NCBI RefSeq assembly: GCF_018131225.1
Contig: NZ_JAFCMM010000001.1
Coordinates: 434,001 to 498,000 of the forward strand
DNA from: Bradyrhizobium sp. U87765 SZCCT0048
Lineage (GTDB): Bacteria > Pseudomonadota > Alphaproteobacteria > Rhizobiales > Xanthobacteraceae
Length of the DNA: 64,000 bases
Direction: 5' to 3'
Below the pieces are notes generated by a model. It was not told where the DNA came from. It ran no database searches and saw only the letters and a program-made list of their open reading frames with translations. Positions 28,193-36,835 of this stretch are shown one piece after another (position 1 is the stretch's first letter; each line of letters begins with the position of its first letter). Made by a program: the position numbers and the translations under genes.

Positions 28193-29146
28193 TCAGCCCT
28201 GCGCGGTGATGGCATCCTTGGCGGCCGCGACGTCGCCGGGTGCGCCGACAGCCATGCCGACCGCACCGTCGGCGATCCGCTTGACGAGACCCGACAGCAC
28301 CTTGCCGGCACCGATCTCCACGAACAGCTTGACGCCCTGCCCCGCCATGAAGGTGACGGACTCGCGCCAGCGCACCGTGCCGGTGACCTGCTCGACCAGA
28401 CGACGGCGGATCTCTTCGGGATCGGCAATCGCCGACGCCAGCACGTTGGCGACGAGCGGCACCACCGGCGTCTGGATGCTAACGCTGCTCAGCGCCTCGG
28501 CCATGGCGTCGGCGGCGGGCTGCATCAGCTTGCAGTGGAAGGGCGCGGACACCGGCAGCAGCATGGCGCGCTTGGCACCCTTGCCCTTGGCAATCTCGAC
28601 CGCACGGTCGACGGCCTCCTTGTGGCCGGACACCACGACCTGGCCACCGCCATTGTCATTGGCGGCGTCGCAGACCTGGCCCTGCGCCGCTTCGGCGGCG
28701 ACCGCCACCGCAGCTTCGTAGTCAAGGCCGAGCAGCGCCGCCATGGCGCCGACGCCGACCGGGACTGCCTTCTGCATGGCGCGGCCGCGGATGCGCAGCA
28801 GCCGTGCGGTATCCGTGATCGACAACGCGCCGGCCGCCGCCAGCGCGGAATATTCGCCGAGCGAATGGCCGGCGACGAACGCCGCGTTGCCGCGCACCGT
28901 GACACCCGCCTCGTTCTCCAGCACCCGCAGCGCCGCCAGCGACACCGCCATCAGCGCCGGCTGGGCATTCTCGGTCAGTTGCAGCGTCTCGGCCGGGCCG
29001 TCCCAGATGGTCGCAGTCAGCTTTTCGCCGAGCGCGGCGTCGACCTCGTCGAACACCGCTCGCGCGACGGGAAACGCCTCCGCCAGCGCCTTGCCCATTC
29101 CCACCGCCTGAGACCCCTGTCCGGGGAACGTGAACGCTGCCGTCAT
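28193..29146 (-). CDS. fabD: Malonyl-CoA:ACP transacylase
   Basis: 317 aa. FabD loads malonate onto ACP. The active-site Ser95 lies in AGHSLGEYSALAA and the oxyanion motif GQGSQ is at about residues 9-13. The gene lies 2.5 kb upstream of fabG, separated from it by eutBC, and 51 bases downstream of a TetR regulator in the same direction, so it might be transcribed with that regulator. Confidence 0.96.
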   Translation of the reverse strand: MTAAFTFPGQGSQAVGMGKALAEAFPVARAVFDEVDAALGEKLTATIWDGPAETLQLTENAQPALMAVSLAALRVLENEAGVTVRGNAAFVAGHSLGEYSALAAAGALSITDTARLLRIRGRAMQKAVPVGVGAMAALLGLDYEAAVAVAAEAAQGQVCDAANDNGGGQVVVSGHKEAVDRAVEIAKGKGAKRAMLLPVSAPFHCKLMQPAADAMAEALSSVSIQTPVVPLVANVLASAIADPEEIRRRLVEQVTGTVRWRESVTFMAGQGVKLFVEIGAGKVLSGLVKRIADGAVGMAVGAPGDVAAAKDAITAQG

Positions 29147-29197
29147 CCTGATGTCCCTTGGAAAAACCGAACCTCCACACCAATCCGGACCATTCTG

Positions 29198-29830
29198 TCA
29201 ATGGCCCCGCACCCGCCCTGTGGATGCGCGCCGGCCGGAGGGCCGCGCCAAGGAGGCTCCGGGCGCACCGGACACCAGGGCAAAGGCGGCCTCGCCCGCG
29301 GTCTCCATATATGTGGCATCGCGGTGCAACAGGACCACGGCGAACGAGCCGTCGAGCAGAAGCACGATCTGTCGGGCGAGTTCCCCGCCACCTGAAAATC
29401 CTTCGGCGGCAAACACCTCGCCGAGCCAGGCCTCGAACTTCTTCTTGTGGGCCGCACCGATCCGCATCGCCGGATGCCCCGGCATGTTGGCGAGCTCGGC
29501 GGAGGTGCGCAGGAAACCGCAGCCCCGCCATTTCGGATGGCGGGCGGAGCGCGCGAGATGGCGGAAGATGCCGCGTACCTTTGCGGCGACGTCGCCCTCG
29601 GTCTCGGCGAACCAGCGCTTGAACAGCTCGAGGTTGGGCTGGTCGCGCGCCGCCAGATAGGCCGCGACGAGATCGTCCTTGCTCTGGAAATGATAGTACA
29701 GCGTACGCTTGGTGACGCCGGCCTTGTCCGCGACCGCGTCGACGCTGACGCCGCGGATGCCGTCGTCATAGAACAGCTTCGCCGCGGCGGCGACGATGCG
29801 GTGGCGGGTGGCGTCGGAGGATCTGGGCAT
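29198..29830 (-). CDS. TetR/AcrR family transcriptional regulator
   Basis: About 210 aa. The N-terminal helix-turn-helix is typical: RHRIVAAAAKLFYDDGIRGV, AVADKAGVTKRTLYYHFQSK. The C-terminal ligand domain is distinct and does not reveal the effector. I use the ATG at 29830 (PRSSDATRHR). A 22-bp dyad at 29840-29861 sits ten bases upstream, between this gene and the divergent crotonase gene, so it probably represses itself and that gene. Confidence 0.88.
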   Translation of the reverse strand: MPRSSDATRHRIVAAAAKLFYDDGIRGVSVDAVADKAGVTKRTLYYHFQSKDDLVAAYLAARDQPNLELFKRWFAETEGDVAAKVRGIFRHLARSARHPKWRGCGFLRTSAELANMPGHPAMRIGAAHKKKFEAWLGEVFAAEGFSGGGELARQIVLLLDGSFAVVLLHRDATYMETAGEAAFALVSGAPGASLARPSGRRASTGRVRGH

Positions 29831-29839
29831 GGCGCCAAT

Positions 29840-29861
29840 GTATACTGACCAGTGAGTATAC
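29840..29861. promoter_or_regulatory. Operator dyad for the divergent TetR regulator
   Basis: A 22-bp near-perfect inverted repeat: GTATACTGAC opposes GTGAGTATAC with a two-base centre, one pair mismatched. Its position between tetR and the crotonase gene, and its length, fit a TetR-family operator. Confidence 0.75.
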
Positions 29862-29931
29862 ACAATGATGCAGCGCGGCTAGCGTCGGCGGCACCTGACG
29901 TCCCGTCCTATGCTTGCCACGGAGGCTCCGC

Positions 29932-30723
29932 ATGTTCGCTCCCGTCCTCGTCGCCGTCGATGCGTCCATCGCACTGGTGACGCTCAACCGGCCCCACAAG
30001 CTCAACGCCCTCAGCTACGAGCTCGTCGACGCCCTGATGGCCATCCTCGACGACATCGAAGTCGATCCCGTCATCCGCGCCGTGATCCTGACCGGCGCGG
30101 GTGAGCGCGCTTTTTCAGCCGGTGCGGACATCCACCAGTTCTCGCAGAGCGTCCGGCAAGGCACCGACGCCGCGGTGCGCGACTTCGTACGGCGCGGACA
30201 GGGCCTGACCGCGCGGATCGAGGCGTTTCCCAAGCCGGTGATCGTCGCGGTCAACGGCCTCGCCTATGGCGGCGGCTGCGAGATCACCGAAGCCGCCCAT
30301 CTCGCCATCGCCAGCGAGCGCGCGATGTTCGCCAAACCCGAAATCAACATCGGCATGCCGCCGACCTTCGGTGGCACGCAGCGGCTGCCGCGTCTCGCCG
30401 GCCGCAAGCGCGCGCTGGAATTGCTGCTCACCGGCGATCCCTTCACCGCGCCGCATGCACTCGAACTCGGCCTCGTCAACGCCGTCGTTCCCCATGACGA
30501 ACTGCTGGGCGCGGCGCGCGGCCTCGCCGGCCGCATCTTGCGCCACTCGCCGCTCGCGGTGCGCAGCATCATCACCGCGGTGACGCGCGGCCTCAATCAA
30601 AGCATCGGGGAAGGCCTGCTGGTCGAGAGCGAGCAGTTCGCGACGATGGTGCCGACGCACGACCTCGGCGAGGGCCTCGCCGCCTGGATCGCGCGTCGCC
30701 CGCCGGTTTACACCGGCCGCTGA
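29932..30723 (+). CDS. Enoyl-CoA hydratase/isomerase (crotonase) family protein
   Basis: 263 aa. The crotonase oxyanion loop FSAGADIHQF is followed by both catalytic glutamates: Glu117 in GGGCEI and Glu137 in KPEINIGMPPTFGGTQ. A true hydratase is therefore likely rather than a Glu-less relative. The start is the ATG at 29932 with GGAGG six bases before it; a TTG at 29914 is less likely. Divergent from the TetR gene with a shared operator, so probably induced by a CoA-thioester or fatty acid signal. Confidence 0.88.
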   Translation: MFAPVLVAVDASIALVTLNRPHKLNALSYELVDALMAILDDIEVDPVIRAVILTGAGERAFSAGADIHQFSQSVRQGTDAAVRDFVRRGQGLTARIEAFPKPVIVAVNGLAYGGGCEITEAAHLAIASERAMFAKPEINIGMPPTFGGTQRLPRLAGRKRALELLLTGDPFTAPHALELGLVNAVVPHDELLGAARGLAGRILRHSPLAVRSIITAVTRGLNQSIGEGLLVESEQFATMVPTHDLGEGLAAWIARRPPVYTGR

Positions 30724-30738
30724 CCCGCCATGGCGGCG

Positions 30739-31764
30739 TCAGAATCCCGACGCCGCCTGGTCGCCGCTCATGCGGGTGCCCGCCTGGGCGCGCCGCGCAT
30801 TGCTGACGATCTCGCCGGGCCGGTCCTCGTTGGCGGCCTTCGCCGTGGCGAGGCGAAGCACGGCGAGATAGCCCGGCTGGACCTCCATGCGGCCGGCATG
30901 CGGCCCGCGTGACAGGATCGCATGCACGCGCGGCAGGTTGTAGCACGGCACATAGAACAGCAGGTGGTGCTCAAGGTGATAGTTCACATAGTACGGCGCC
31001 ACGAACAGCCGCTCGAGAAACCCGGCACGGGTGGTGCGGGTGTTGCGCAGCGGATCGTTGCTGTCCGGCACCACCGCGTGCTCGGCGATGTTGCGAACGC
31101 GCGTGATCACCATCATCCAGGTCAGCAGCGGCACCAGCCACAGCAGCGGATAGGCCCACCACACGCCGAAAAGCGCCATCACGGCGAACATCGCCGCGTT
31201 GACCGCGACCTGCGGTCCGAGCTTGTCACGGAAATGCGCGAACCGCTGATGCAGCGGCCATGACGGATCGCCGAGCGCGTTGAGCAACTGCGCCTTGCGC
31301 TGCTGGTAGCCGGTCTGCCCGGTGATATCGCGGATGAACTTGCGCCGGTAGCTCGCCTCGGTGATCGGGAACGGCGCCGACAGCACGAGATCCGGATCGT
31401 CGTCCTGCTGGGTATGGGCGTGATGCTGCAGATGATAGCGGCGATAGGCCCGCGTCTCGGCGAAGATCGGATAGGCGCAAAACCATTGGCTCAGCACCAT
31501 GTTGAGCCTGTCACCATCCGCCAGGCTGCCGTGCGCGCCGTCATGCATCAGAATGGCAAGTCCGAGCTGGCGCGAACCGATGATCGCGACCGCGAGCACA
31601 TAGGTCAGCGGATTGGGCCACCATGCCACCAGCGCAATGGCGCCTGCGATCAGCGCCCAGGCGTGAACGATCAGCGCGATCCCCTTCCAGGACGAGCGCG
31701 TGCGCACCTCGACCAGTTCGGCGTCGGTCATCAGGTCGCGGGCGCGAATACGAAGCGCGGTCAT
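30739..31764 (-). CDS. Membrane fatty acid desaturase family protein
   Basis: 341 aa with four or more hydrophobic segments. The three His boxes of the di-iron desaturases are present: HDGAH (74-78), HLQHH (111-115, with a further His) and HLEHH (about 263). Box 1 with HLQHHAHTQQDDDPD resembles the acyl-lipid/sphingolipid-type desaturases rather than soluble ACP desaturases. The substrate and bond position are unknown. The start overlaps the stop of a TetR gene by four bases, so regulator and enzyme form an operon, as in other self-regulated desaturase systems such as DesT. Confidence 0.88.
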   Translation of the reverse strand: MTALRIRARDLMTDAELVEVRTRSSWKGIALIVHAWALIAGAIALVAWWPNPLTYVLAVAIIGSRQLGLAILMHDGAHGSLADGDRLNMVLSQWFCAYPIFAETRAYRRYHLQHHAHTQQDDDPDLVLSAPFPITEASYRRKFIRDITGQTGYQQRKAQLLNALGDPSWPLHQRFAHFRDKLGPQVAVNAAMFAVMALFGVWWAYPLLWLVPLLTWMMVITRVRNIAEHAVVPDSNDPLRNTRTTRAGFLERLFVAPYYVNYHLEHHLLFYVPCYNLPRVHAILSRGPHAGRMEVQPGYLAVLRLATAKAANEDRPGEIVSNARRAQAGTRMSGDQAASGF

Positions 31765-32504
31765 CGATGGCCCTCCCCATTCTGTTCTGATTGTTCGGCA
31801 GGATTGTCTTGATCGATTGCGCCATCGCGCTCGACCAGACGCAGCGGCGCAACCGATCGCGACGACCCGCCCGGCGCCACCGCATCTGCCTGGGTCTCCA
31901 GCAGACGCAGCATGGCGGCGACAAGCTGGTCCGCAGCGCGTCCCATGGCCTGACCTTCGAGGGTCACGCCGACTGCGATGGTCCAGAATTTCTCGGCGCT
32001 GGTTGCCGGGTCGCGCCGCGACCGCCAGCCCCGCGCCTGCATCTCGCCGGCATAGGCCCGCTGCCCCTCGTGGTGCAGGCGCTCGATCGTGCGCCCGATC
32101 AGCGGCGACAGGTCGGGGCGGCGCCGGGTCAACGTCATCGCCTCGACGAAGAAGCCGAGCGCATCAGTCCCCATCACCGCCTCCACCAACGCCCGGGTGT
32201 AGCTCTCCGGCGTGGTGGCGCCGTGGGCCGCGTCTTCGGCCATGCGGGCGGCATGCAGCACGTCCCGGCAGGCTGCCTCGACGAACAGCGCCTCCTTGGT
32301 GCGGAAGTAATAGGTGATCTGGCTGGGAAAGGCGTCCGCCGAGGCCGCGATGTCCGCAATGGAGACACCGCTCAGCCCGCTCGCCTTGAACAGGCCGGCC
32401 GCTGCATCCAGCAGACGCGAGCGCGTGCGCTGGCCGGCCGAACGGGTGGCCCGGGCCGCATGCTTGGGGGCATCGGTCAGGTCGTGGACAGGCTCTGAGG
32501 GCAT
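31761..32504 (-). CDS. TetR family regulator of the desaturase operon
   Basis: 247 aa. The helix-turn-helix region (RTRSRLLDAAAGLFKASGL, DIAASADAFPSQITYYFRTK) is clear. The C-terminal domain resembles the type that follows T-x-R-R-R-P-D-L-S regulators. The start is the ATG at 32504, with GGAGG five bases upstream; an upstream TTG at 32537 lies inside the operator. Overlap with the desaturase gene and a 23-bp operator at 32521-32543 suggest direct autoregulated control of membrane fatty acid desaturation. Confidence 0.87.
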   Translation of the reverse strand: MPSEPVHDLTDAPKHAARATRSAGQRTRSRLLDAAAGLFKASGLSGVSIADIAASADAFPSQITYYFRTKEALFVEAACRDVLHAARMAEDAAHGATTPESYTRALVEAVMGTDALGFFVEAMTLTRRRPDLSPLIGRTIERLHHEGQRAYAGEMQARGWRSRRDPATSAEKFWTIAVGVTLEGQAMGRAADQLVAAMLRLLETQADAVAPGGSSRSVAPLRLVERDGAIDQDNPAEQSEQNGEGHR

Positions 32505-32520
32505 CGCGTCCTCCGGATTT

Positions 32521-32543
32521 ATTTGTATGACAGACAAACAAAT
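32521..32543. promoter_or_regulatory. Operator dyad upstream of the TetR-desaturase operon
   Basis: A 23-bp inverted repeat, ATTTGTATGAC / GACAAACAAAT, in which nine of eleven arm positions match. It is AT-rich in a GC-rich background and lies immediately before the ribosome binding site of the TetR gene. Confidence 0.7.
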
Positions 32544-32845
32544 GGGTCAAGGCGGACCTCCGACGGCGCGCGGAGCCCGAATTGGGCCCGTGCGGCCCGA
32601 TCTCGGGGTGCCCGGACCGGGCGGTTCCACCTTGCCTTTCGGCGAATATCCCTTATAAGCGCGCCATTCGTGGGCTTCCGGCCGGGAGCTGAACGGACGA
32701 CCTCACCAATCATTCTTGTTGGATTGATGCGGCAGGGCATTTCGCCCGACGTCCCGTGTTCCCGCCTTCTGAGCAGTCGAGCCTTTCCCGAAGGGCTCGA
32801 AGGGCTTGCCGCCGAAAGCGCCACACCAACCAGGAAAGGACGTCC
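32544..32845. other. Leader region of the rpsF operon
   Basis: About 300 bases between the divergent TetR gene and rpsF. It must hold the rpsF promoter and a 5' leader. A hairpin TCGAGCC...GGCTCGA at 32777-32800 (seven perfect pairs) is followed by a GCCGCCG stretch, about 45 bases before rpsF. S6:S18-binding leaders are known upstream of rpsF in many bacteria, but I cannot confirm that motif here. Confidence 0.45.
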
Positions 32846-33319
32846 ATGCCTCTTTACGAGCATGTATTTCTCGCGCGCCAGGATGCGAGCGCCCAGCAGG
32901 TCGAAGAGCTCACCACGCAGCTCACCGGCGTGATCGAGGGCCTCGGCGGCAAGGTCACCAAGACCGAGTCGTGGGGCATTCGCTCCCTCACCTACCGCAT
33001 GAACAAGAACCGCAAGGCTCACTTCGTGATGTTCAACATCGACGGCCCGGCCGCGGTGGTGAGCGAGATCGAGCGCCAGGAGCGGATCAACGAAGACATC
33101 ATCCGCTACCTGACCGTGCGCGTCGACGAGCTCGAGGAAGGTCCCTCGGCGATGATGCGCAAGGCCGAGCGTGACCGCGATCGCGACGATCGTGGCGGCG
33201 GCTTCCGTGGCGACCGCGAAGGCGGTGGCTTCCGTGGCGACCGTGAAGGTGGCTTCCGTGGCGACCGCGGCCCGCGCCGCCCGCGCGACGAAGCCCCCGC
33301 TGCTGAGACCCAGGAGTAA
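32846..33319 (+). CDS. rpsF: 30S ribosomal protein S6
   Basis: 157 aa. The ferredoxin-like S6 fold occupies residues 1-105 ([34 protein letters not shown]). A C-terminal extension of about 45 residues is rich in Arg, Gly and Asp with four copies of a G-x-x-G-D-R-type unit (FRGDREGG), as in other rhizobial S6. AGGAAAGGA precedes the start. S6 pairs with S18 on the 30S platform, and rpsR follows at once. Confidence 0.96.
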   Translation: MPLYEHVFLARQDASAQQVEELTTQLTGVIEGLGGKVTKTESWGIRSLTYRMNKNRKAHFVMFNIDGPAAVVSEIERQERINEDIIRYLTVRVDELEEGPSAMMRKAERDRDRDDRGGGFRGDREGGGFRGDREGGFRGDRGPRRPRDEAPAAETQE

Positions 33320-33324
33320 TCATC

Positions 33325-33564
33325 ATGGCTGATGCAGGTGCACGCCGTCCGTTCTTCCGCCGTCGCAAGTCCTGCCCGTTCACGGGCGAGAACGCGCCAA
33401 AGATCGACTACAAGGATTCCAAGCTCCTGATGCGTTACGTGTCGGAGCGCGGCAAGATCGTGCCGAGCCGCATCACTGCGGTCTCCGCCAAGAAGCAGCG
33501 CGAGCTCGCCCGCGCCATCAAGCGCTCGCGCTTCCTCGGTCTGCTTCCCTACGTGATCCGCTAA
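33325..33564 (+). CDS. rpsR: 30S ribosomal protein S18
   Basis: 79 aa, basic. Typical S18 sequence with [10 protein letters not shown] at the N terminus and the C-terminal [20 protein letters not shown]. It binds S6 and 16S rRNA. Five bases separate it from rpsF. Confidence 0.98.
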   Translation: MADAGARRPFFRRRKSCPFTGENAPKIDYKDSKLLMRYVSERGKIVPSRITAVSAKKQRELARAIKRSRFLGLLPYVIR

Positions 33565-33572
33565 GGCGGAAT

Positions 33573-33610
33573 GAGGACCGGCGGTGCGTCCGCGGGTCCT
33601 CTTCATTCGT
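33573..33610 (+). terminator. Possible weak terminator or processing hairpin after rpsR
   Basis: GAGGACC pairs with GGTCCTC around a 15-base loop and is followed by a T-rich but interrupted stretch (TTCATTCGTTT). It could attenuate read-through into the downstream membrane protein gene and rplI. Confidence 0.4.
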
Positions 33611-33705
33611 TTGCTACATATTTCATAAGGCTGCCGGACTGATCCTGCGGCCGATGGTTGGGGTCGAGACGACCTCTAACCGCTCGAAGGAGAGCGGGAC
33701 AGCTG

Positions 33706-34659
33706 ATGATGACGCAGATCCTCATTGCCATTGCAGCCGGCTGTGCGTCGGCGCTGATGTTCGTGTCCATCGTTTCGGGCGCGCTGATCTCGCTCGTCCT
33801 GTTCTACCTCGCCCCTCTGCCGCTGATGGTCGCCGCGCTCGGATGGGGCGCAGCGTCCGCGCTCGTCGGCGGCCTCGCCGCCAGCCTCCTGATCGGCGTC
33901 GTCCTCGGCCCGCCCTATATGGTGGCGTTCGCGGTCACCATCGCTCTTCCCGCGTGGTGGCTCGGCCACCTTGCCCTGCTCGCCCGCCCCGCCGAGACGG
34001 CAACGCCGAACGGCCAGTCTGCGCTGGACTGGTACCCACCAGGCCGCTTGCTGGTCTGGATGGCCGTGTTCGCCTCGCTCACCACCATCACCGCGCTGCT
34101 GTCACTCGGCTTCGACGCCGTGACCATCACCGATAGCCTCAAGGGCGGCCTCACGCGCCTGCTCGGCACGCGCGATGGCACCGGCCCGGATGCCGACATC
34201 GACAAGGTGGTGACGTTGTTCGCAGCCATCGCTCCGGTCGCAGCCACCATGGTCGCGATGGTGACTCTGGTGCTCAACCTGTGGCTCGCCGGCAAGATCA
34301 CCCGCACCTCCGGGCGCCTGCCGCGGCCGTGGCCCCGACTGCAGACCATCGAGCTGCCGCCACTGACACTGGTCGCGCTCGCCGCGACGCTGGCTCTGTG
34401 CTTCCTCGGCGGCCTCGTCGCCATGATCGCCCAGATCGTCACCGCCGCGCTGGTGATGGCCTACGCCTTCGTCGGCTTCGCCGTCCTGCACACCCTCACC
34501 CAGTCGACCGCGATGCGCGGGCTCTGGCTCGGCAGCACCTATGCCGCGGTGGTGATGTTCGGCTGGCCGCTGATCGTCGTCGCCCTCCTCGGCATCGCCG
34601 ACGAGCTCATCGGATTCCGCCGCCGCAAGGCGCTGAAACCACCGCCTTTGTCATCCTGA
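33706..34659 (+). CDS. DUF2232 membrane protein
   Basis: 317 aa, seven to eight hydrophobic helices. Proteins with the DUF2232 fold sit between rpsR and rplI in many alphaproteobacteria and are of unknown function; the fold is distantly like ECF/energy-coupling membrane components. I use the first of two adjacent ATG codons at 33706, with GAAGGAGAG upstream. Confidence 0.85.
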   Translation: MMTQILIAIAAGCASALMFVSIVSGALISLVLFYLAPLPLMVAALGWGAASALVGGLAASLLIGVVLGPPYMVAFAVTIALPAWWLGHLALLARPAETATPNGQSALDWYPPGRLLVWMAVFASLTTITALLSLGFDAVTITDSLKGGLTRLLGTRDGTGPDADIDKVVTLFAAIAPVAATMVAMVTLVLNLWLAGKITRTSGRLPRPWPRLQTIELPPLTLVALAATLALCFLGGLVAMIAQIVTAALVMAYAFVGFAVLHTLTQSTAMRGLWLGSTYAAVVMFGWPLIVVALLGIADELIGFRRRKALKPPPLSS

Positions 34660-34698
34660 CAAATTGTCCTGAAAATACCCACACGAAGGAGATCACAG

Positions 34699-35289
34699 AT
34701 GGAAGTCATTCTTTTGGAGCGTGTCGCCAAGCTCGGCCAGATGGGCGACGTGGTGAAGGTCAAGGACGGGTTCGCCCGTAACTTCCTGCTGCCGCGCGGC
34801 AAGGCGCTGCGCGCCACCAAGGACAACCGCGAGAAGTACGACGGCATGAAGGCCGATCTCGAGGCCCGCAACCTGCAGGCCAAGGGTGAAGCCACCAAGG
34901 TCGCCGAGAAGATCGACGGCAAGAACGTCATCGTGCTGCGCCAGGCCTCGGAGACCGGCCAGCTGTTCGGTTCGGTGTCGGTGCGCGATATCATGGCGGC
35001 GCTGGCCAATGACGGTGTCAACGTCAGCCGCTCGCAGGTTCTGCTCGACATGCCCATCAAGGTCATCGGCCAGCACCCGGTGAGCATCGCCGTGCATCCC
35101 GAGGTCGAGGCCGGCATCACCGTGACCGTCGCGCGTAGCGCCGACGAAGCCCAGCGCATCAACCGTGGCGAGGACGTCAACTCCCGCCAGGAAGACCAGG
35201 ATGCGGCTGCCGAGGCCCTGGCCGCGGCCGGCGAATTCTTCGATCCGGACGCCCAGCACGACGACGAGCCGGCTTCCGACGCGCAGTAA
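34699..35289 (+). CDS. rplI: 50S ribosomal protein L9
   Basis: 196 aa. N-terminal rRNA-binding domain ([34 protein letters not shown]), a long central helix and the C-terminal domain ending near residue 150. A C-terminal acidic tail of about 45 residues extends beyond the E. coli protein (149 aa), common in rhizobia. Followed by a strong terminator. Confidence 0.97.
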   Translation: MEVILLERVAKLGQMGDVVKVKDGFARNFLLPRGKALRATKDNREKYDGMKADLEARNLQAKGEATKVAEKIDGKNVIVLRQASETGQLFGSVSVRDIMAALANDGVNVSRSQVLLDMPIKVIGQHPVSIAVHPEVEAGITVTVARSADEAQRINRGEDVNSRQEDQDAAAEALAAAGEFFDPDAQHDDEPASDAQ

Positions 35290-35326
35290 GCGCATCGGGC
35301 GTGAGGCCCGGCCCAACGCTGAATAT

Positions 35327-35358
35327 GGCCCCGGTCTGTCCGCAGACCGGGGCCTTTT
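35327..35358 (+). terminator. Intrinsic terminator of the rpsF-rplI operon
   Basis: A near-perfect 12-bp stem, GGCCCCGGTCTG / CAGACCGGGGCC, with a four-base loop is followed by a T-rich run, 38 bases past the rplI stop. Confidence 0.92.
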
Positions 35359-35472
35359 CTTTATCCGGAGCGAAGACCGCGCGGCGGCGTGCCGTTCAGC
35401 AGGGATCCGGATGTCATGACATCGTCCTCTGCCGTGCCGCGAGGCCAGACCAAACCAGCAAATGTCCGCGCA

Positions 35473-35516
35473 ACAAAAAAACGCGGCGGAGAGGCTTTCC
35501 CTGCTCCGCCGCGTTT
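35473..35516 (-). terminator. Intrinsic terminator of the cytochrome gene
   Basis: On the minus strand AACGCGGCGGAG pairs with CTCCGCCGCGTT and is followed by seven T residues. It lies 20 bases after the stop of the cytochrome gene. Confidence 0.88.
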
Positions 35517-35534
35517 ATCACCTGCACTTGATTG

Positions 35535-36584
35535 TTACTGCTGCGGGGCCGCCGGCTTGGGCTCGGCATCGGCCGGCTTGGTTTCGGAAGGTTTGGTGTC
35601 GGAAGGTTTGGTGTCAGCAGGCTTGGTATCAGCAGGCCTGGTGTCAGCAGGCTTGGCCACGGTGTCGGCAGCCGGCGCGTCAGCCGCAGCGCTCGCGGGC
35701 TTGTCCTTCTCCGGCGCTGGCGCCTCGCTCGCCGCCTTCTCCGGCGCCGCAGGCTTGTCCGATGTCGCCTTCGGCGCTTCCGGCTTGACGTCGGCAGCGG
35801 TCGGTGGCGGAACGTTGGCGGGCTCCGGCATCGGCACGGCGGCGTCAATCGCCTTCTCGTTCGCCACCGGAGGAGCTGCCGGCTTCACATAAGGCTTGGC
35901 CTCGATCTTGGCCGACGCTCCTGCCGGCTCCGCCGCGGTGTCTGCCTTGGGCTCCGCTTTCGGCTCGGTCCTGGCCTCGTCCTTGACCGGCTCGCCCTTC
36001 TTCTTGCGCGACAGCTTCTGTTTGCTTCTGCCGGCGGCCGGCGTCTCGCTGCCCGCGACATCGGGAGCGGCGGCCTCGGCCGGGGCAACCTCGGGCTTGC
36101 GATGGCGTTGTTTACGGCCACCGGACTGGGCAGCCTCCTCTGGCTGCGCCACGTCTGGCTGCGCCACGGCGGGATTGGCCGCACGCGGCGGCTTGCGCTC
36201 GGCCCGCTCGGTCTGCTCCCTCGCCCGCTCCTCGGCCGGCGCACTGCCGATCGGTGCATCCGGGCGAAGATTGCCGGCATCCTGACGACCGCGCTTGCCG
36301 CCGCTGCGTGGCTCCGCCGCGGTCGCGCCGTTGGCGACCAGATAGCCGGCGAGCGCCTGGGCCATGTCCGTGCCGGTGGTGTAGTGCTGGCGGAGGAAGC
36401 CGGGCAGCGACGACGGCGGGACGGTCCGCAACAAGCCTCGCGCACTCTTGTGACACGCCGCACAGCTGCCGCTGAAGAGCTGCGCCGGCGACTTGCCGGC
36501 ATCGAGGTTCTGCGCCCATCCGGGGGTTGCAACAAGGCAGCCGACCAGACCGGCCGCCGCCAAACTGAGCGCTCGGCCCAACAT
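35535..36584 (-). CDS. c-type cytochrome with a long Ala/Pro/Lys-rich tail
   Basis: 349 aa. A signal peptide ends near residue 24 (ATPGWAQ). A short monoheme domain (about 30-88) carries the haem motif CAACHK at 41-46 and a candidate distal Met at 74 (TGTDMAQAL). The remaining 260 residues are low-complexity Ala, Pro, Lys, Glu and Asp with basic patches (RSKQKLSRKKKGE) and end in K-P-A-D-T/K-P-S-D-T repeats. The domain is exported to the periplasm. The tail may bind an electron partner, peptidoglycan or the membrane surface; none is shown. Confidence 0.8.
   Translation of the reverse strand: MLGRALSLAAAGLVGCLVATPGWAQNLDAGKSPAQLFSGSCAACHKSARGLLRTVPPSSLPGFLRQHYTTGTDMAQALAGYLVANGATAAEPRSGGKRGRQDAGNLRPDAPIGSAPAEERAREQTERAERKPPRAANPAVAQPDVAQPEEAAQSGGRKQRHRKPEVAPAEAAAPDVAGSETPAAGRSKQKLSRKKKGEPVKDEARTEPKAEPKADTAAEPAGASAKIEAKPYVKPAAPPVANEKAIDAAVPMPEPANVPPPTAADVKPEAPKATSDKPAAPEKAASEAPAPEKDKPASAAADAPAADTVAKPADTRPADTKPADTKPSDTKPSETKPADAEPKPAAPQQ
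35575..35649. repeat. 15-bp tandem repeat within the cytochrome tail
   Basis: Five imperfect copies of a 15-bp unit of the form GGCTTGGTNTCNGNA, read on the plus strand, encode the K-P-(A/S)-(D/E)-T repeats near the C terminus. It is in frame, so copy-number change would lengthen or shorten the tail without a frameshift. Confidence 0.85.
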
Positions 36585-36835
36585 TCAATCCTCCGATGCG
36601 GAAATGGTTCGCTTCGGGAGACAGGTTTAGCCGATTATCCGGCGAATGGAAGCACTTCCATCGACACTCCGACGACGCCGTCAGGTTCTAACGGCCTTGT
36701 TCCCCGCGCATTGGTGATTGCCGATCCCCATGCTTAAATACCTACAGGTCAATCCACGGGGGACCTTGGAGAGGATTGAAATTCCGCGCAGCCGCGGAGC
36801 TGGAATCCGCCTGCGCTCATCATTGGGTGGCGACG

